Of a stretch of 64,000 bases of DNA, positions 10,422-23,500 are shown piece after piece. Location: the NCBI RefSeq assembly GCF_029407905.1, contig NC_073630.1:30707001-30771000 (forward strand). The letters run 5' to 3'. The notes below the pieces were generated by a model. It saw only the letters and a program-made list of their open reading frames with translations, ran no database searches and was not told where the DNA came from. Source of the DNA: Bubalus kerabau (lineage: Eukaryota > Chordata > Mammalia > Artiodactyla > Bovidae). Each line of letters starts with the position of its first letter. The first letter of the stretch is position 1. The translations under genes were made by a program, and so were the position numbers.

Positions 10422-10726
10422 GTGTAACAGTTGACAGAAACTTCACCAGTTGACTTCTGCATTAACCTCATAATCTGCTTCAGTGGATCAGAAACTTGTT
10501 TCTTGAGCACATTTTGAAGAACTGGTCTTTTAGGACAGTGGAGCTAAAATGTCAACATCATGCAAAAATGAGTGTGGCAGAACAGGCAGCTTTGCCTCAG
10601 AAGAGTATGAATAAGTGTTTTAACATTTTGTACAATGTTCGGAACTTTGTGGGTGTTTAATAAAGGGACAGCTTTTAATTGGAGCATATTTGAATTTTGT
10701 AAATAAAGTGTTTTATTTCTTTAAGT
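10422..10726 (+). terminator. GAR1: GAR1 3' UTR with two poly(A) signals
   Basis: The 3' UTR follows the TAA stop. AATAAA hexamers lie at 10659-10664 and 10702-10707. The second is followed by GT/T-rich sequence (GTGTTTTATTTCTTT), so cleavage near 10720-10726 is likely, with the first as an alternative. Confidence 0.75.
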
Positions 10727-11891
10727 AATTTAGAGCTGTGTTTATTAAACCAGAGTTTAAAGGGACAGCCTACTAGATTTAAGATAGAAAAAGAGGATGT
10801 TTACATATCTAACTGAGCTTTAAAGAAAAAACAGGCTAGTAGAGCAGTATTTCACATTATTTATAAATTAACACTCCCTTTAAAATGTTAGCATTTTGTA
10901 TATGAGAACATCAGCACCCTTTATCACATTTTTTCCCTTTTGTGTGTTAGGACACAAATCAAAGAAAGACAACTTCTCTAATTGTAACTCATAATTGATT
11001 AGAAAATTTTAGTGTCAATTATGAATCTATTAAAGTTGGAAAAACTCTGTTCAGGTTGAGAACTAGAAATTCAAGACATTTCTGAAGAAATATTTAACTT
11101 TTTCATTCAATATAGATGGAATGTTGAAAGCTTCACTGAATGTTTTTATTTTCCTTTTTTAAGGGACTCCAGGTTTAAGGTTTTACTGACCATAAATAAA
11201 TATTTGATTGCTTGCTACGTGTTCATATTCTTGGATAGGGACATTACAAATGAAATTGGTTCTGGCCCTCAATGCTGTTACAGTATCAAGATGTAATAAT
11301 GATAGCAAGTTAGAATACTGTGATATAGGATAATTTCCCCTACCATTGATTCCAACCTGCCCTCCCTCCCCAACATGGTTCATTCTTGGATTGAGTTGTC
11401 GTGTTATTTCTTCAGTTTTCTAGCATGCTTTACCTAACACTTGGTTAACTCTTGAATGCTTCTTTGAGTAGCATATAGTATTGCCTAAGTCAGTATTTGC
11501 GTTTTCCTTATGCTTTTTGATTAATGGAATTGTAGCAGGATTAATAAATGTATAAAACATAAGTATGTATGATGAACAAATATGTTGAAAATTTTTCACA
11601 GAAGCAGTTATTCTATTATAACTTGGGAAAGGAATCTGTTTGATTTAGAATTCTTGGGTTGAAACTCTCAGTTAAAGTTAGGGCCAGGGTTTTTACTCTT
11701 TTTCTGTAAAAGACATAGCAAGCACTAAAGTGACTATGGTATTGTCCTACGGACAAATAATACACAGTTCCTACACCTTTTTTTAACATTAAAAAAAAAG
11801 TCTTTAAAATGGCTGTGTAGAAGTAATGTATAGGTTGTAGACAAACCACTTTTGAGATTTTCTTCACCTTTTAACTTGGATATATCTATCT
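10727..11891. other. Intergenic between GAR1 and BovB
   Basis: A/T-rich sequence without splice-like homology, long frames or a repeat family I can name. Confidence 0.45.
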
Positions 11892-13975
11892 TAGTCACTC
11901 AGTTCAGTCATCTCCTTGCAGTCCAAGGGACTTTCAAGATTCTTCTCCAACACCACAGTTCAAAAGCATCCGTTCTTTGGTGCTCAACTTTCCTTATAGT
12001 TCAACTCTCACATCCATATGTGACTACTGGAAAAACCATAGCTTTGACTAGACGGACCTTTGTTAGCAAAGTCACGTCTCGGCTTTTTAATATGCTGTCT
12101 AGATTGGTCATTGGAGAAGGAAATGGCAACCCACTCCAGTGTTCTTGCCTGGAGAATCCCAGGGACAGGGGAGCCTGGTGGGCTGCCATCTATGGGGTTG
12201 CACAGAGTCAGACACGACTGAAACGACTTAGCAGATAGGTCATAGCTTTTCTTCCAAGGAGCAAGCGTCTTTTTATTTCATGGCTGCAGTCACCATCTGC
12301 AGTGATCTAGGAGCCCAAGAAAATAAAGTCTCACTGTTTCCATTGTTTCCCCATCTATTTACCATGAAGTGAATGTTAAGTTTTAAGCCAGCCTTTTCAC
12401 TTCTCTTTTATTTTCATGAAGAGGTTCTTTAGTTCCTGTTGCTTTCTCTCATAAGGGTGGTGTCATCTGCATATCTGAGGTTATTGATATTTCTCCCAGC
12501 GATCTTGATTCTGTTTTGTGCTTCATCCAGCCCGGCATTTCACATGATGTACTTTGCATATAAGTTAAATAAGCAGGGTGACAATATAAAGCCTTGACAT
12601 ACTCCTTTCCCAATTTGGAACCAGTCTGTTCCATGTCCGGTCCTAACTGTTGATGTGTATACAGATTTTGCAGGAGACAGGTAAGGTGGTCTGGTATTCC
12701 CATTTCTTGAAGAATTTTCCAGTTTGTTGTGATCCACACAGTCAAAGGCTTTGGCATAGTCAATAAAGCAGAAGTAGATGTTTTTTTCTGAAATTTTCTT
12801 GCTTTTTCTGTGATCCAACAGATGTTGACAGTTTAATCTCTGGTTCCTCTGCCTTTTCTAAATCCAGCTTGAACATCTGGAAGTTCTCGGTTCATGTACT
12901 GTTGAAGCCTGACTTGGAGAATTTTGAGCATTTGCCAGCATGTGAAATGAATGCAATTGTGCAGTATTTTGAATATTTTTGGGGGATTGGAATGAAAACT
13001 GACCTTTTCCAGTCCTGTGTCCACTGCTGAGTTTTCCAAATTTGCTGGTGTATTGAGTGCAGCACTTTTACAGCATCATCTTATAGGATTTGAAATAGCT
13101 CAGCTGAATTCCATCACCTCCAGTAGCTTTGTTCATAGTCATGCTTCATAAGCCCCACTTGACTTCGAATTCCAGGATGTCTGGCTCTAGATGAGTGATC
13201 ACACTATTGCAGTTATCTGGACCATTAAGACCTTTTTTACAGTTCTGTGTATTCTTGCCACCTCTTAATATCTTCTGCTTCTGTTAGGTCCATACCATTT
13301 CTGTCCTTTATTGTGCCCATCTTTGCATGAAATGTTCCCTTGGTGTATCTAATTTTCTTGAAGTGCTGTCTAGTCTTTCCCATTCTATTGTTTTCCTCTG
13401 CAGTGATCACTTGGGAAGGCTTTCTTATCTCTCTCCTTGCTATTCTTTAGAACTCTGCATTCAGATGGGTATATCTTTCTTTTTCTCCAAAGCCTTTTGC
13501 TTCTCTTCTCAGCTATTTGTAAGGCCTCCTCAGACAACCTTTTTGCATTTCTTTTTCTTGGGGATGGTTTTGATCACTGCCTCCTATATAATGTCAGGAA
13601 CCTCCATTCATAGTTCTTCAGGCACTCTTGTCTATGAGATCTAATCCCTTGAATCTGCTTGTCACTTCTACTGTATAATCATAAGGGATTTGATTTAGGT
13701 CGTGCCTGAATGATCTAGTGGTTTTCCCTACTTTCTTCAATTTAAATCTGAATTTTGCAGTAAGGAGTTCATGATCTGAGCCACAGACAGCTCCTGGTCT
13801 TCTTTTTGCTGACTGTAGAGAGCTTCTCCATCTTTGGCTGCAGAGAATATAATTAGTCTGATTTCTGTATTGACCATCTGGTGATGTCCATATGTAGAGT
13901 TGTCTCTTATGTTGTTGGAAGAGGGTGTTTGCTATGACCAGTGCATTAGGCATTAGCCATCTTTAAACTTTTATT
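11892..13975 (-). mobile_element. BovB LINE, long 5'-truncated copy, minus
   Basis: Read on the minus strand from about 13975, the copy begins in the C-terminal endonuclease domain (WTSPDGQYRNQTNYILCSQR, CGSDHELLTAKFRFKLKKVG). It passes through the linker and RT (NIYFCFIDYAKAFDCVDHNK) and stops short of the usual 3' tail, as if about 200 bp were deleted at 11892. Many frameshifts disable it. A Bov-tA SINE sits inside at 12111-12232. Confidence 0.88.
12111..12232 (+). mobile_element. BovA-type SINE nested in BovB
   Basis: A 5'-truncated BovA unit beginning TTGGAGAAGGAAATGGCAAC. It is flanked by target duplications AGATTGGTCA (12101-12110) and AGATAGGTCA (12233-12242) that belong to the surrounding BovB. 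Confidence 0.9.
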
Positions 13976-14049
13976 TCCACATCCTATTTTTCTTTTTTCT
14001 TTTCCTTATAGTAGTTCTTCTGGGTTTCCTTTGGTATATTAGTGGTGTT

Positions 14050-14152
14050 TTTTTGTGTGTGTGTGTGTGGCCTTACTGAATGGCATGTGGGATCTTAGTT
14101 CCCTGACCAGGTATTGACTCTCTGCCCCCTGGACTGCTAGGGAAGTCCCTAG
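14050..14152 (-). mobile_element. CHR-2-type tRNA-derived SINE, minus
   Basis: Reverse-complement reading gives CTTCCCTAGCAGTCCAGGGG, then CTGGTCAGGGAACTAAGATC and CCACATGCCATT, the head of a cetartiodactyl CHR-2-like SINE. A (GT)n run follows. Confidence 0.7.
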
Positions 14153-14253
14153 GGCATTTGGTTTTGAATCTAGTTCATATGTTTAGGAAACCTAACATTA
14201 ATACATTTTGTACTGTGGTATCACTGAGCTCCATTGTAAAAGATACTTCAATA

Positions 14254-15478
14254 GTTCAGTTCAGTCAGTGCAGTTGCTCAGTCGTGTCCGACTCTTTGCT
14301 ACCCCGTGAATCGCAGCACGCCAGGCCTCCCTGTCCATCACCAACTCCTGGAGTTCACTCAGACTCACGTCTATAGAGTCAGTGATGCCATCCAGCCATC
14401 TCATCCTCTGTCATCCCCTTCTTCTCCTGCCCCCAATGCCTCCCAGCATCAGAGTCTTTTCCAATGAGTCAACTCTTCGCATGAGGTGGCCAAAGTACTG
14501 GAGTTTCAGCTTTAGCATCTTTCCCTCCAAAGAAATCCCAGGGCTGATCTCCTTCAGAATGGACTGGTTGGATCTCCTTGCAGTCCAAGGGACTCTCAAG
14601 AGTCTTCTCCAACACCACAGTTCAAAAGCATCAATTTTTCGGCCCTCAGCCTTCTTCACAGTCCAACTCTCACATCCATACATGACCACAGGAGAAACCA
14701 TAGCCTTGACTAGACGAACCTTTGTTGGCAAAGTAATGTCTCTGCTTTTGAATATGCTGTCTAGGTTGGTCATAACTTTCCTTCCAAGGAGTAAGCATCT
14801 TTTAATTTCATGGCTGCAGTCATCATCTGCAGTGATTTTGGAGCCCCCCAAAAAATAAAAGTCTGACACTGTTTCTACTGTTTCCCCATCTATTTCCCAT
14901 GAAGTGATGGGACCGGATGCCATGATCTTAGTCTCCTGAATGTTGAGCTTTAAGCCAACTTTTTCACTCTCCACTTTCACTTTCATCAAGAGGCTTTTGA
15001 GTTCCTCTTCACTTTCTGCCATAAGGGTGGTGTCATCTGCATATCTGAGGTTATTGATATTTCTCCCAGCAATCTTGATTCCAGCTTGTGCTTCTTCCAG
15101 TCCAGCGTTTCTCACGATGTACTCTACATATAAGTTAAATAAGCAGGGTGACAATATACAGCCTTGACGTACTCCTTTTCCTATTTGGAACCAGTCTGTT
15201 GTTCCATGTCCAGTTCTAACTGTTGCTTCCTGACCTGCATACACATTTCTCAAGAGGCAGGTCAAGTGGTCTGGTATTCCCATCTCTTTCAGAATTTTCC
15301 ACAGTTTATTGTGATCCACACAGTCAAAGGCTTTGGCATAGTCAATAAAGCAGAAATAGATGTTTTTCTGGAACTCTCTTGCTTTTTCGATGATCCAGCG
15401 GATGTTGGCAATTTGATCTCTGGTTCCTCTGCCCTTTCTAAAACCAGCTTGAACATCAGGAAGTTCACGGTTCACGTG
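14254..15478 (-). mobile_element. BovB LINE, 5'-truncated, open RT frame
   Basis: On the minus strand, 15475 to 14411 stays open for 354 codons. It covers the RT palm and thumb: PDVQAGFRKGRGTRD, FIDYAKAFDCVDHN, a KGVRQGCILSPCLFNLY motif and the catalytic NNLRYADDTTLM (YADD box). It continues to the C-terminal LQYFGHLMRRVDSLEK region. The endonuclease domain and promoter are missing, so it cannot move by itself. The long open frame marks a young copy, not a host gene. Confidence 0.92.
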
Positions 15479-17453
15479 TAGTTACTAACATATTAAATCT
15501 TTTGACATGTTAGCTGAATAACTTTCTGAGTGCTTGCATCATGCTAAAATGTACTTGTTGCCATAGCAATGAAAAGGCTTAGTGGAATACAAACAATATT
15601 ACCTGGTATCCCTGAGCATTTGAGAAGAGTTATGAAAGGAGGACTTATTTTAAGCCAGTTAAAGTTTATAAAATCGAAGAATCATGAGCTGTGTTAACTT
15701 GACATGCTCATCACAATATAGTTTTTCCATGTGACTTATGAAGGAAGCATAAAAAATTATTTAGAATGTACCTATCACAATCATAATCTGTAAAACTTTT
15801 ATCAATAGCAAATAGTCATCTTTGGAATTATTTTTCTTCAGTTTTTATAAATAGAGCTAATTATTTCTGGAAAATTTAAATGGTGGTACAGCTAGGCATA
15901 ATCCTTTACAGAAAAGATAGGAACTATGAACAAAAGCAAACTCAAAACGTTTTGAGTGAATAGTGATTGAAAAAAAAAAAAAAAGACTTGAAACCTAATA
16001 ACCCATGGTTTTTTAAACAGAGAGGTCATTTTAGGATTATGTTAATTGCTTTAGGGTTGTTCGAAAATATTTTGATATTGGAATACTAATGAGATTCACT
16101 TTTCTAGTATACTCTTCACAATATTACTATATGTGTCATAAAAATTTGAATACTAGTAGCTGTCAGATCTGGGACAGATGAACCCACCTGGTTTCAACTT
16201 CTTCAGTTTATTCAAGTATATGGCTGAAAATTGAGGCAAAAGGATTACGTTGTGTCCCCTTCCTGCTAGGCCATGCTAAGATTATAGAATTAAGAGGGTA
16301 AATATAGCCCTCTAGTGGTTCTGTTATATACTTACACTGTTAACTTTGGTGCATCTATCATTTTTCTTAAGTTGCCGATTTTTAGGAATTTCACTATTGA
16401 GTAGAATCAGATTTTTATAATATATGGCATAAAAAATTACAAAGAAAAAAGATGGTAGGGATATCTTATTCTAACAATAAGTGTTCATATTAGATTATCA
16501 TCCATTTATGTAATACACTTTTGGAGTTAAGATAATCCAGAATATTAGAATTGCTCTGTAGTTTATGAGGTGAATTGTTCACTCTAGATACTTTGCTGGT
16601 GTATGCTATGATTATTAACCAGATAACAACTGACACATATCAAAATGTAGGGTAAATGAACTTAGGTGGATTATGAAGTAGATCATGTTATATCTGTGCT
16701 TTGAAATATATAGTTATTAATAACTTAGATTTAGGTTTCTTGACCTGGAATTTATGGTATAGCTTTAGGGGAAAACAAATTGCAGAATTATTTTGTATAT
16801 ATATAACTCCCCATTTTTTGAAAAGAAAGGGGGGAAAAATGGAGGAAACAAATAGTCTATAAATAAATGTTTCTGTAAGCAAAGAAAAAGAATATATAGG
16901 AAGCTATTATTATCATTAGGAGAGTGAAATTTGTAAGGTTGGAGGGGATTACTTCTTTATCTCTAATGATTTAAATTCTTATGAAAAAACAAAAGGAACT
17001 GGAATGGAAAACTTGAAAGGATCAACAGAAAACAGTCACCCTAACCTGTATAGTTTTAGAGGACTAATGCTGACTCTTAATTTCCAGCAGAAATCAGTTA
17101 ATTCAGGTCCTGATCTGATTTTCTGAGTTTGTTCATTGTTTAAATGGGACGTGTGCACTTGATAATCTCCTTGGATACAAAGCTGATGCCCAAATTGGCT
17201 AAAATGTGTATTGTTTGGTATTTCTCTTTATTTTGCTAGTAAGCTTTTCCCTTCTTCTGGGGATTAAAATCCTTTCTTCTGTAGCCCAATTAGATTTGTT
17301 AAAGGAGGGCCTCTATGAAAAGGTCCTTCTTTGAGGTCTTTAGGTGGAGATGGAAATGATTGGTTCTGAAAATTTTTCTCTCACTGGCTTTTGAAACATT
17401 TTGTAGATATTGAAAGCTCATTATGAAGGATGTCTCAATATCTTCACTCCAAA
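15479..17453. other. Intergenic, RRH upstream region
   Basis: Mostly A/T-rich sequence with no gene or clear repeat. The last 200 bp before RRH contain GGATTAAAATCC (17261-17272) and CAATTA (17287-17292), which resemble CRX/OTX2 and retinal homeodomain sites. No TATA box is obvious. Confidence 0.4.
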
Positions 17454-17559
17454 ATGCTAAGGAATAATTTAGGCAACAGTTCAGACTGTAAAAATGAAAA
17501 CGGCTCTGTCTTTTCACAGACTGAACACAACATTGTTGCAGCTTACTTGATTACCGCAG
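17454..17559 (+). CDS. RRH: RRH coding exon 1
   Basis: It starts MLRNNLGNSSD and runs to TEHNIVAAYLITA plus one base of Gly36. It covers the extracellular N-terminus and the beginning of TM1. The donor is GTACGG at 17560. The start is chosen by match to the human N-terminus and by frame continuity. It is short and separated by a 5.1-kb intron, so frame-based gene finders may miss it. Confidence 0.93.
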
Positions 17560-20500
17560 GTACGGATGTTTACTCCATTAACAGTTATTTTGCTTTTGAA
17601 TGAGTGAAGACAAGCTGCGGTTTTTAGCATAAGGTAGTAGAAGAAGTATGGGTTCAGAGATAGTGTTTCAAGTTCTGTACTGTTGGCCAACCTCGACAAG
17701 TCACTTATCCTTTCTCAGTTGTTGTGTGCATGTGATAAATAAGCATGTAAAGATCAAATAAGAGAATATAGGTGAAAGGATAAATGGGAACATTGTTAAT
17801 GGTGGTTAATCTAACAAGTTATTTTGAATTTTGATAGGCAGTGAGATGGGGCTGAGAAAAGTTTTCTAGAAAACAAATAATCATCTGTATGTGTGGTTAT
17901 TGTCAAATGAATTTTTATTAGGGGAGAATGTGCACTGTGGCAAAAATGTATTTTTATGGCATTTACTGTTCTCATACATACTTTCTGTACTTTTGTCATC
18001 AGTGGTGGAATCTAGTTCAGATTGAAAGATCCTGGAAAGAAAATTAGTTGTAAAAAGAGAGAGCAGATTGCATTATCATTGAGGACAGAGTTTGACGATT
18101 GAGCTCGTTTTTTAATGCTGTCTTGGAAAACTGAAGTTTGGTTTTCATTTTTTAGTCTCTTTGCAGCAGTGAGCAAGTTCCTTTATCTTTTTGTTCTTCC
18201 ATTTTCATATCTATAAAATGGGGATAAAATAAGCTACCAGTTGGGATTGTTGTGAAAAGTAAAAAAAAAAATAATGCACAAATATACCTAAATGATATAT
18301 ACAGTGTATGTTGGACAAATACTAATGAATTTCAGAAGTAACTCTTATTATTTTTTGGATTGACTTATGAAAAATTGTAAGTATATTCAAAAGTAGAGTA
18401 AAAGCATAGCAAATCCTACTATACCCAGTTTATTCTTTATAATTGCTTCATCTCCCCATTACTCACAACTAGAGTATCACTTCTCTGCTAGAAACTATGG
18501 TTCCTCAGTTAATTTTCATAAATTTTAGTGACATGCTAATAACTTTTTCATTTGAATACCTCTGTATGATAAGCCCTGGGTGAGTTCTGTTTTCTTTTTT
18601 TGTGTGTGTTGCAACAAAAGGAGAAAACAATATGCTACCTAATGAGATAATCTCCTTATCACAACTACACAGGAATACTTTGTGTACCAACTTTTGGTTT
18701 AGTTAGTTTTTGGTAGAGGACCAAGAAAAGCTATCTTCTTTGATCTGGTTACAAAGGAAGATTTGCTGTTAAGAAAATGTCCCCTGTCGTTCTTACTCCT
18801 GTAACAACAATAACAGCAGTAGCGGTCTCACTAGGACAGTGATGAATCTGCTGCTACTGTTGCCATGACTACAACCACCTCACCACCACTACCGCCCCTG
18901 TTATTGTTCGAATTCTTGGTGTATACCAAGCACTGCTATAAGCACTTATGTGTATGGAATAATTCATCCTCAAACTAATTCAGTAAGTAAATTTGTTTTA
19001 TTTTCTCCATTTATACCGATAGAGTTTAAGTAACTTTACCAACACACACACATCTACTAAGTAGCTACACCAGTATTGAACTCAGGTTCTTTGGCTCTAG
19101 AACCCTCATGTATAATCACAAGGATCAGTTTTAATGTGTATGTGTTGTATTTTTAGGAGGTGAACTGAAGGGAGCGTGTCTTGCCTCATTATGCTTTTGT
19201 TTAAATGTTTAATGTTCTTTGGGCTCCCAAAACCCCACCTTCAACAAAACTCACTTAAACCAAAACTATGAGGAAAAAAGTTTAGTCAAAGCATTTATTT
19301 CATTTGCTACTGTTACAAAAAGCCTATTTTTCATTTTAAATTTGATTTTTAATTTAATAGTTCTCTTTGGATTTTAGCTCTTACAAACTTTTACCAACTT
19401 AAGCTCTTCCTTTTTCCAGTTTATTCTGGTGGTAAGAAGGCATGGTGAATTAAGGATCTGAAATAGATTCATTATGGGTGCATTATAGGCTAAAGGATAA
19501 GAGATATTAGGCTGAAACAATGACTGCATACCAGCTAATGAGGAACCTTAGCTGTGAAGGCAGTAGGGGGCCACTAAATGACATGATCCAATTTGCGTTT
19601 TAGATATATGCTGTAATGGTAGCTAACAGACCAGGTAGGAGGCACGCTAGGTAGGAGGTATGGTAAAGGTTAAGAAGGCTTCTGAGGAGGAAGTAGTGGC
19701 AATGGAGATAGAAAGAGCTAGAATTTAGAATCCATGGTGGTTGGATGTGGAGACTGGGGGAGAAGGTGAGGGAGCATCAAAGATGACAAGTAGGTTTCTT
19801 TTTTTGGGCCATTGGATAAATGGTGAAGCTATTCACACCTGGAGAAGAACATGTTTGGGGCAGGAATGAAAATCTCTGGGTTCAGTCTGAGAGAAGTCTC
19901 ATAAAAAGCTGGACACATGGGTTTGAATTTTATGAGATTGATCTGGAAAGTATCAGCATATAGCCTTGACTCTGAACTCACTGAGTGTATGTTGAATGTG
20001 AAAAGAAAGAGGTCTAGGACAGAAACTTGGACAATGCATATGTTTAACAAGGTGGAGATGAAGAAAGAAAGACCAGGAAGTAGATTGAGAAGGATCTTCT
20101 GAAGAGATTGGAGAAGAGCCACAGAAGCCGAAGGGAAATTAAGTGAAAGTGTGTTAATTGCTCAGTCATGTACGACTGTTTGCAACCCTGTGGACTGTAG
20201 CCCACCAGGGTGCTCTGTCAATGGATTCTCCAGGCAAGAATACTGGCATGGGTTGCCATGGCCTTCTCCAGGGGATTTTCCCAACCCAGGGATCAAACCC
20301 GTGTCTCCTGTATTGCAGGCAGATTCTTTACCTCTGAGCCCCCAGGGAAGTCCCTAAATTAAGTGAACTTAGACCTAACTACTAAATAATCTGTTGTCTA
20401 CTCATTAGAAAACATGGGTTTCCATGGTTGCTCAGTCAGTAAAGAATCTGCCTGCAGTGCAGGAGATATGGGTTTGATTCCTGGGTCAGGAAGATTCCCC

Positions 20501-23500
20501 TGGGGAAGGGAATGGCTACCCACTCCAGTATTCCTGCCTGGAGAATCCCATGGAGAGAGCAGCCTGGTGGGCTATAGTCCATGAGGTCTCAAAGTCAGAC
20601 ACAATTGACTAACACTTTCACAGCTAGAAAATCGAGCAGAGTGCTTGAGACAGCTGCAGAGAAAATAAAAGGACTTAACTGTTTCCCTTATTCCCCACAT
20701 TATATCTAAAACTACCCCATAAGTACAATTACTTTATTCTAGTTGCATACTTGGTAGGCAACAAATTTACTACACTGTGTTTTTATCTGACTTTTAAAAA
20801 ATCCACAAATCTGTAACTAACCAGAAAGATTCTTCAGTTCACTAAACTTTTTGGAGCTACAATACTGGATGCAAAAATAATGAGCCAAAGAATCATCAAA
20901 TTTTATATCATTTTGTCTTAATTATGCTTGCAGGAATAATAGATATTAAGCAATATGAGTTTTAGTCATCTATTAAATAAATCTGCTATATGTCACATAC
21001 TCAACATAGAAGCCATTAGAAGCCTATAATTTACACAGGAAGATTAGGAATATAAGAGTTAAATAATATAGCATCACGTAAGATGAAGTATAATATAGAC
21101 AAGTACTTTGAAAATTTATAAGTGATGAGAGGATACTATGAGGAAGACAAGCCTTGGAGGGCAGAATCAGGCTTGAACAGAATTTTGAAGCGTGGGTAGC
21201 ATTTGGATAGGTAAAGGAGTAGGGTGTTCTAAGTGGGAGAAATGAGAGTTGAAATTTACCACACACCTGGTGTGTCTGATAGATACTAGATGGAGGGCTT
21301 CTTTGACAAGTGTGAACATTTGCTTAGAGAAGGTAAAAACAGTTCGAAGCAGAGACTGGGGTATCAGGTTGGGACATGTGAACTTTTATCCCACAGACGT
21401 TGGGGAGTAAATTGAGAAGAGTCTGAGTTAATTCTATGTTGTAGCAAGCTTATTCTGCCAGCAGCATGCAGGAGGAAAAGAACAGGAACCTGGAAGATTA
21501 GTATAACAGAATGTTCAAAGGAAGTTTTGACAAGGTGCCAAATATAATAGAAGTTCTTCCTTAGCTGATACCTTTGTGTGTTAGTACTTGGAAACCTTCC
21601 TTCTCTCGGGCAATAGCTGGGTCTGCTCACCAGAGTTCTCTTCATGATGGTGAACACCCTCTATTCCTTTTGTCCTTTACCCATCCTTTAGCCCTGAGGA
21701 GTCTGGTTATGGCTCTACGCTCTCTCAGTTGTTAGGACCTAGTATGGCTTACATCTGGCTGATGGGAAACTTATATTTCAGATGGGGGTGTTAAGCAGGC
21801 TAACATTCACATCCAGTCTACTCAACAGTATTTCTCATTGTAAATTAATACATTGGCATTCAGATTAAGAATTTCAGTCATCAGTCTACCTGAATCCAGC
21901 CAATTCTGGGGCACTGACAACATTGAGTCTCTGGACCTGCAGGGCTAAGAGTCAGATCCCAGACTGTGGAAACTTCACTAGGGTGATGTGGCTTGTGAGG
22001 TTTCTCAGTGGATCTGAGAGCCAGCTAGCCAAACCTTGTTGTGTGCATTCTTATTTAGGGATGTACGTGTTTGTGTGTGTGTAATCAGATTTGAACATGT
22101 TAAGTTTTAATATTGAAACAGTCATATGATCTTACATACTGTAGATGCTTAATAAACGTCTAATGGCAATGAGTTGTATGAAAAGGGATGAGGGACTAGA
22201 GCGTATTTCAGGAATAGAAAGTGACAGAAGTGCTGTTAGGATAGAATGATAGCTGAGGCCTGAGAAACAATAGAGAAAGAAGAGCCTCCATCTTCAGGAA
22301 GGAGGAGAGGAAATTAAGCTGCCAAAGGAGACTATATGGTCATACACACACACACACACACACAACTATATGTATCCTAAAAATCAGCATTGGTATCAAT
22401 GGGAGTCACTTCAAGGACGGAGTGATCAATAGTGATGTTGTTAAATGCCAGCCTTTGGTGCTGGTTTATACAAGTGGCAGATTCTTTGTGTTTTGATTTT
22501 TATATTTCTGTTTTCACAAGAGGGCTGGGACAGTATTGCAACTAGTTTGAAGAATAGCTGGAGCTCTTCCAGTGAATGAACCAAAACCGATTTGTGAATT
22601 TGCTTTGTTTCTGAAGGAATTTAAATATTTAATTTTTATTTTAGTTTTGCACGTTCAAATTAAGTGAAGTGTGTGATTTTTTTATGTTCTCAGGTGTGAT
22701 AAGTATCCTCAGCAACATAATTGTTCTAGGCATCTTCATTAAGTTCAAGGCGCTTCGGACACCCACAAATGCAATTATCATCAACCTGGCTGTTACTGAT
22801 ATAGGGGTCAGTAGCATTGGCTACCCCATGTCTGCTGCTTCAGATCTGCATGGAAGCTGGAAATTTGGATATGCAGGATGTCAGGTATCAGAGAGCCTTA
22901 GAATCAAAGCAAAATGAACTAGATTAAGAACTTATAAGTTTAAGTGTCTTTACAAAATCAAATAGTTTTATGTAGCATAATAGATATGGTGCTCTTATTG
23001 AAAATAGCTTCAGGAGTGACTGGGAAATATATTCTTTAATAAGAGAAATGAAAGCAGTAGCCATCATTATATTTTCAAAATTTCCCCAACCTAAAGGAAA
23101 AAATTAAACTAGCAAAAAATTAGAAATCAGTTAGAGAAGAAAAGTGAACATTTGCATATTCAAATAAAAACTTGCATATTGCAAATTCAAAAAGAAATAC
23201 TCTGCTTTCATTTGAAACAATAAAATATTTAATGACCATATTATAATGTCTAAGTAATATAGTTAAACTACATGTTGTTGATTTTTTTCTGTGGTAAGTT
23301 CTTTGTGAGAATTGCTGGTAAATATATCTGCTATAATTTTTACTGACAAGAAAATAAATTAATATAGTTTGCAGTAATGACTTTTGGCCCAATTTTTTAA
23401 GAACTGTTTGCTGTTTTAAGCTATATAGCTGTAGAGAATAAAATGAAAACGGTAGAGAATAGTGAATACCCATTTATGCACCAACAGGTTTTGTCAAATC

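Noticed and set aside
14411..15475. 354-codon minus-strand open frame as a possible host gene
   Set aside because: It is the reverse transcriptase region of a BovB LINE with the YADD box, 5' truncated, and flanked by the usual BovB 3' end.
20148..20355. tRNA-like sequences in SINE heads as tRNA genes
   Set aside because: The tRNA-Glu-like parts belong to Bov-tA elements throughout the window and do not fold as complete tRNAs.
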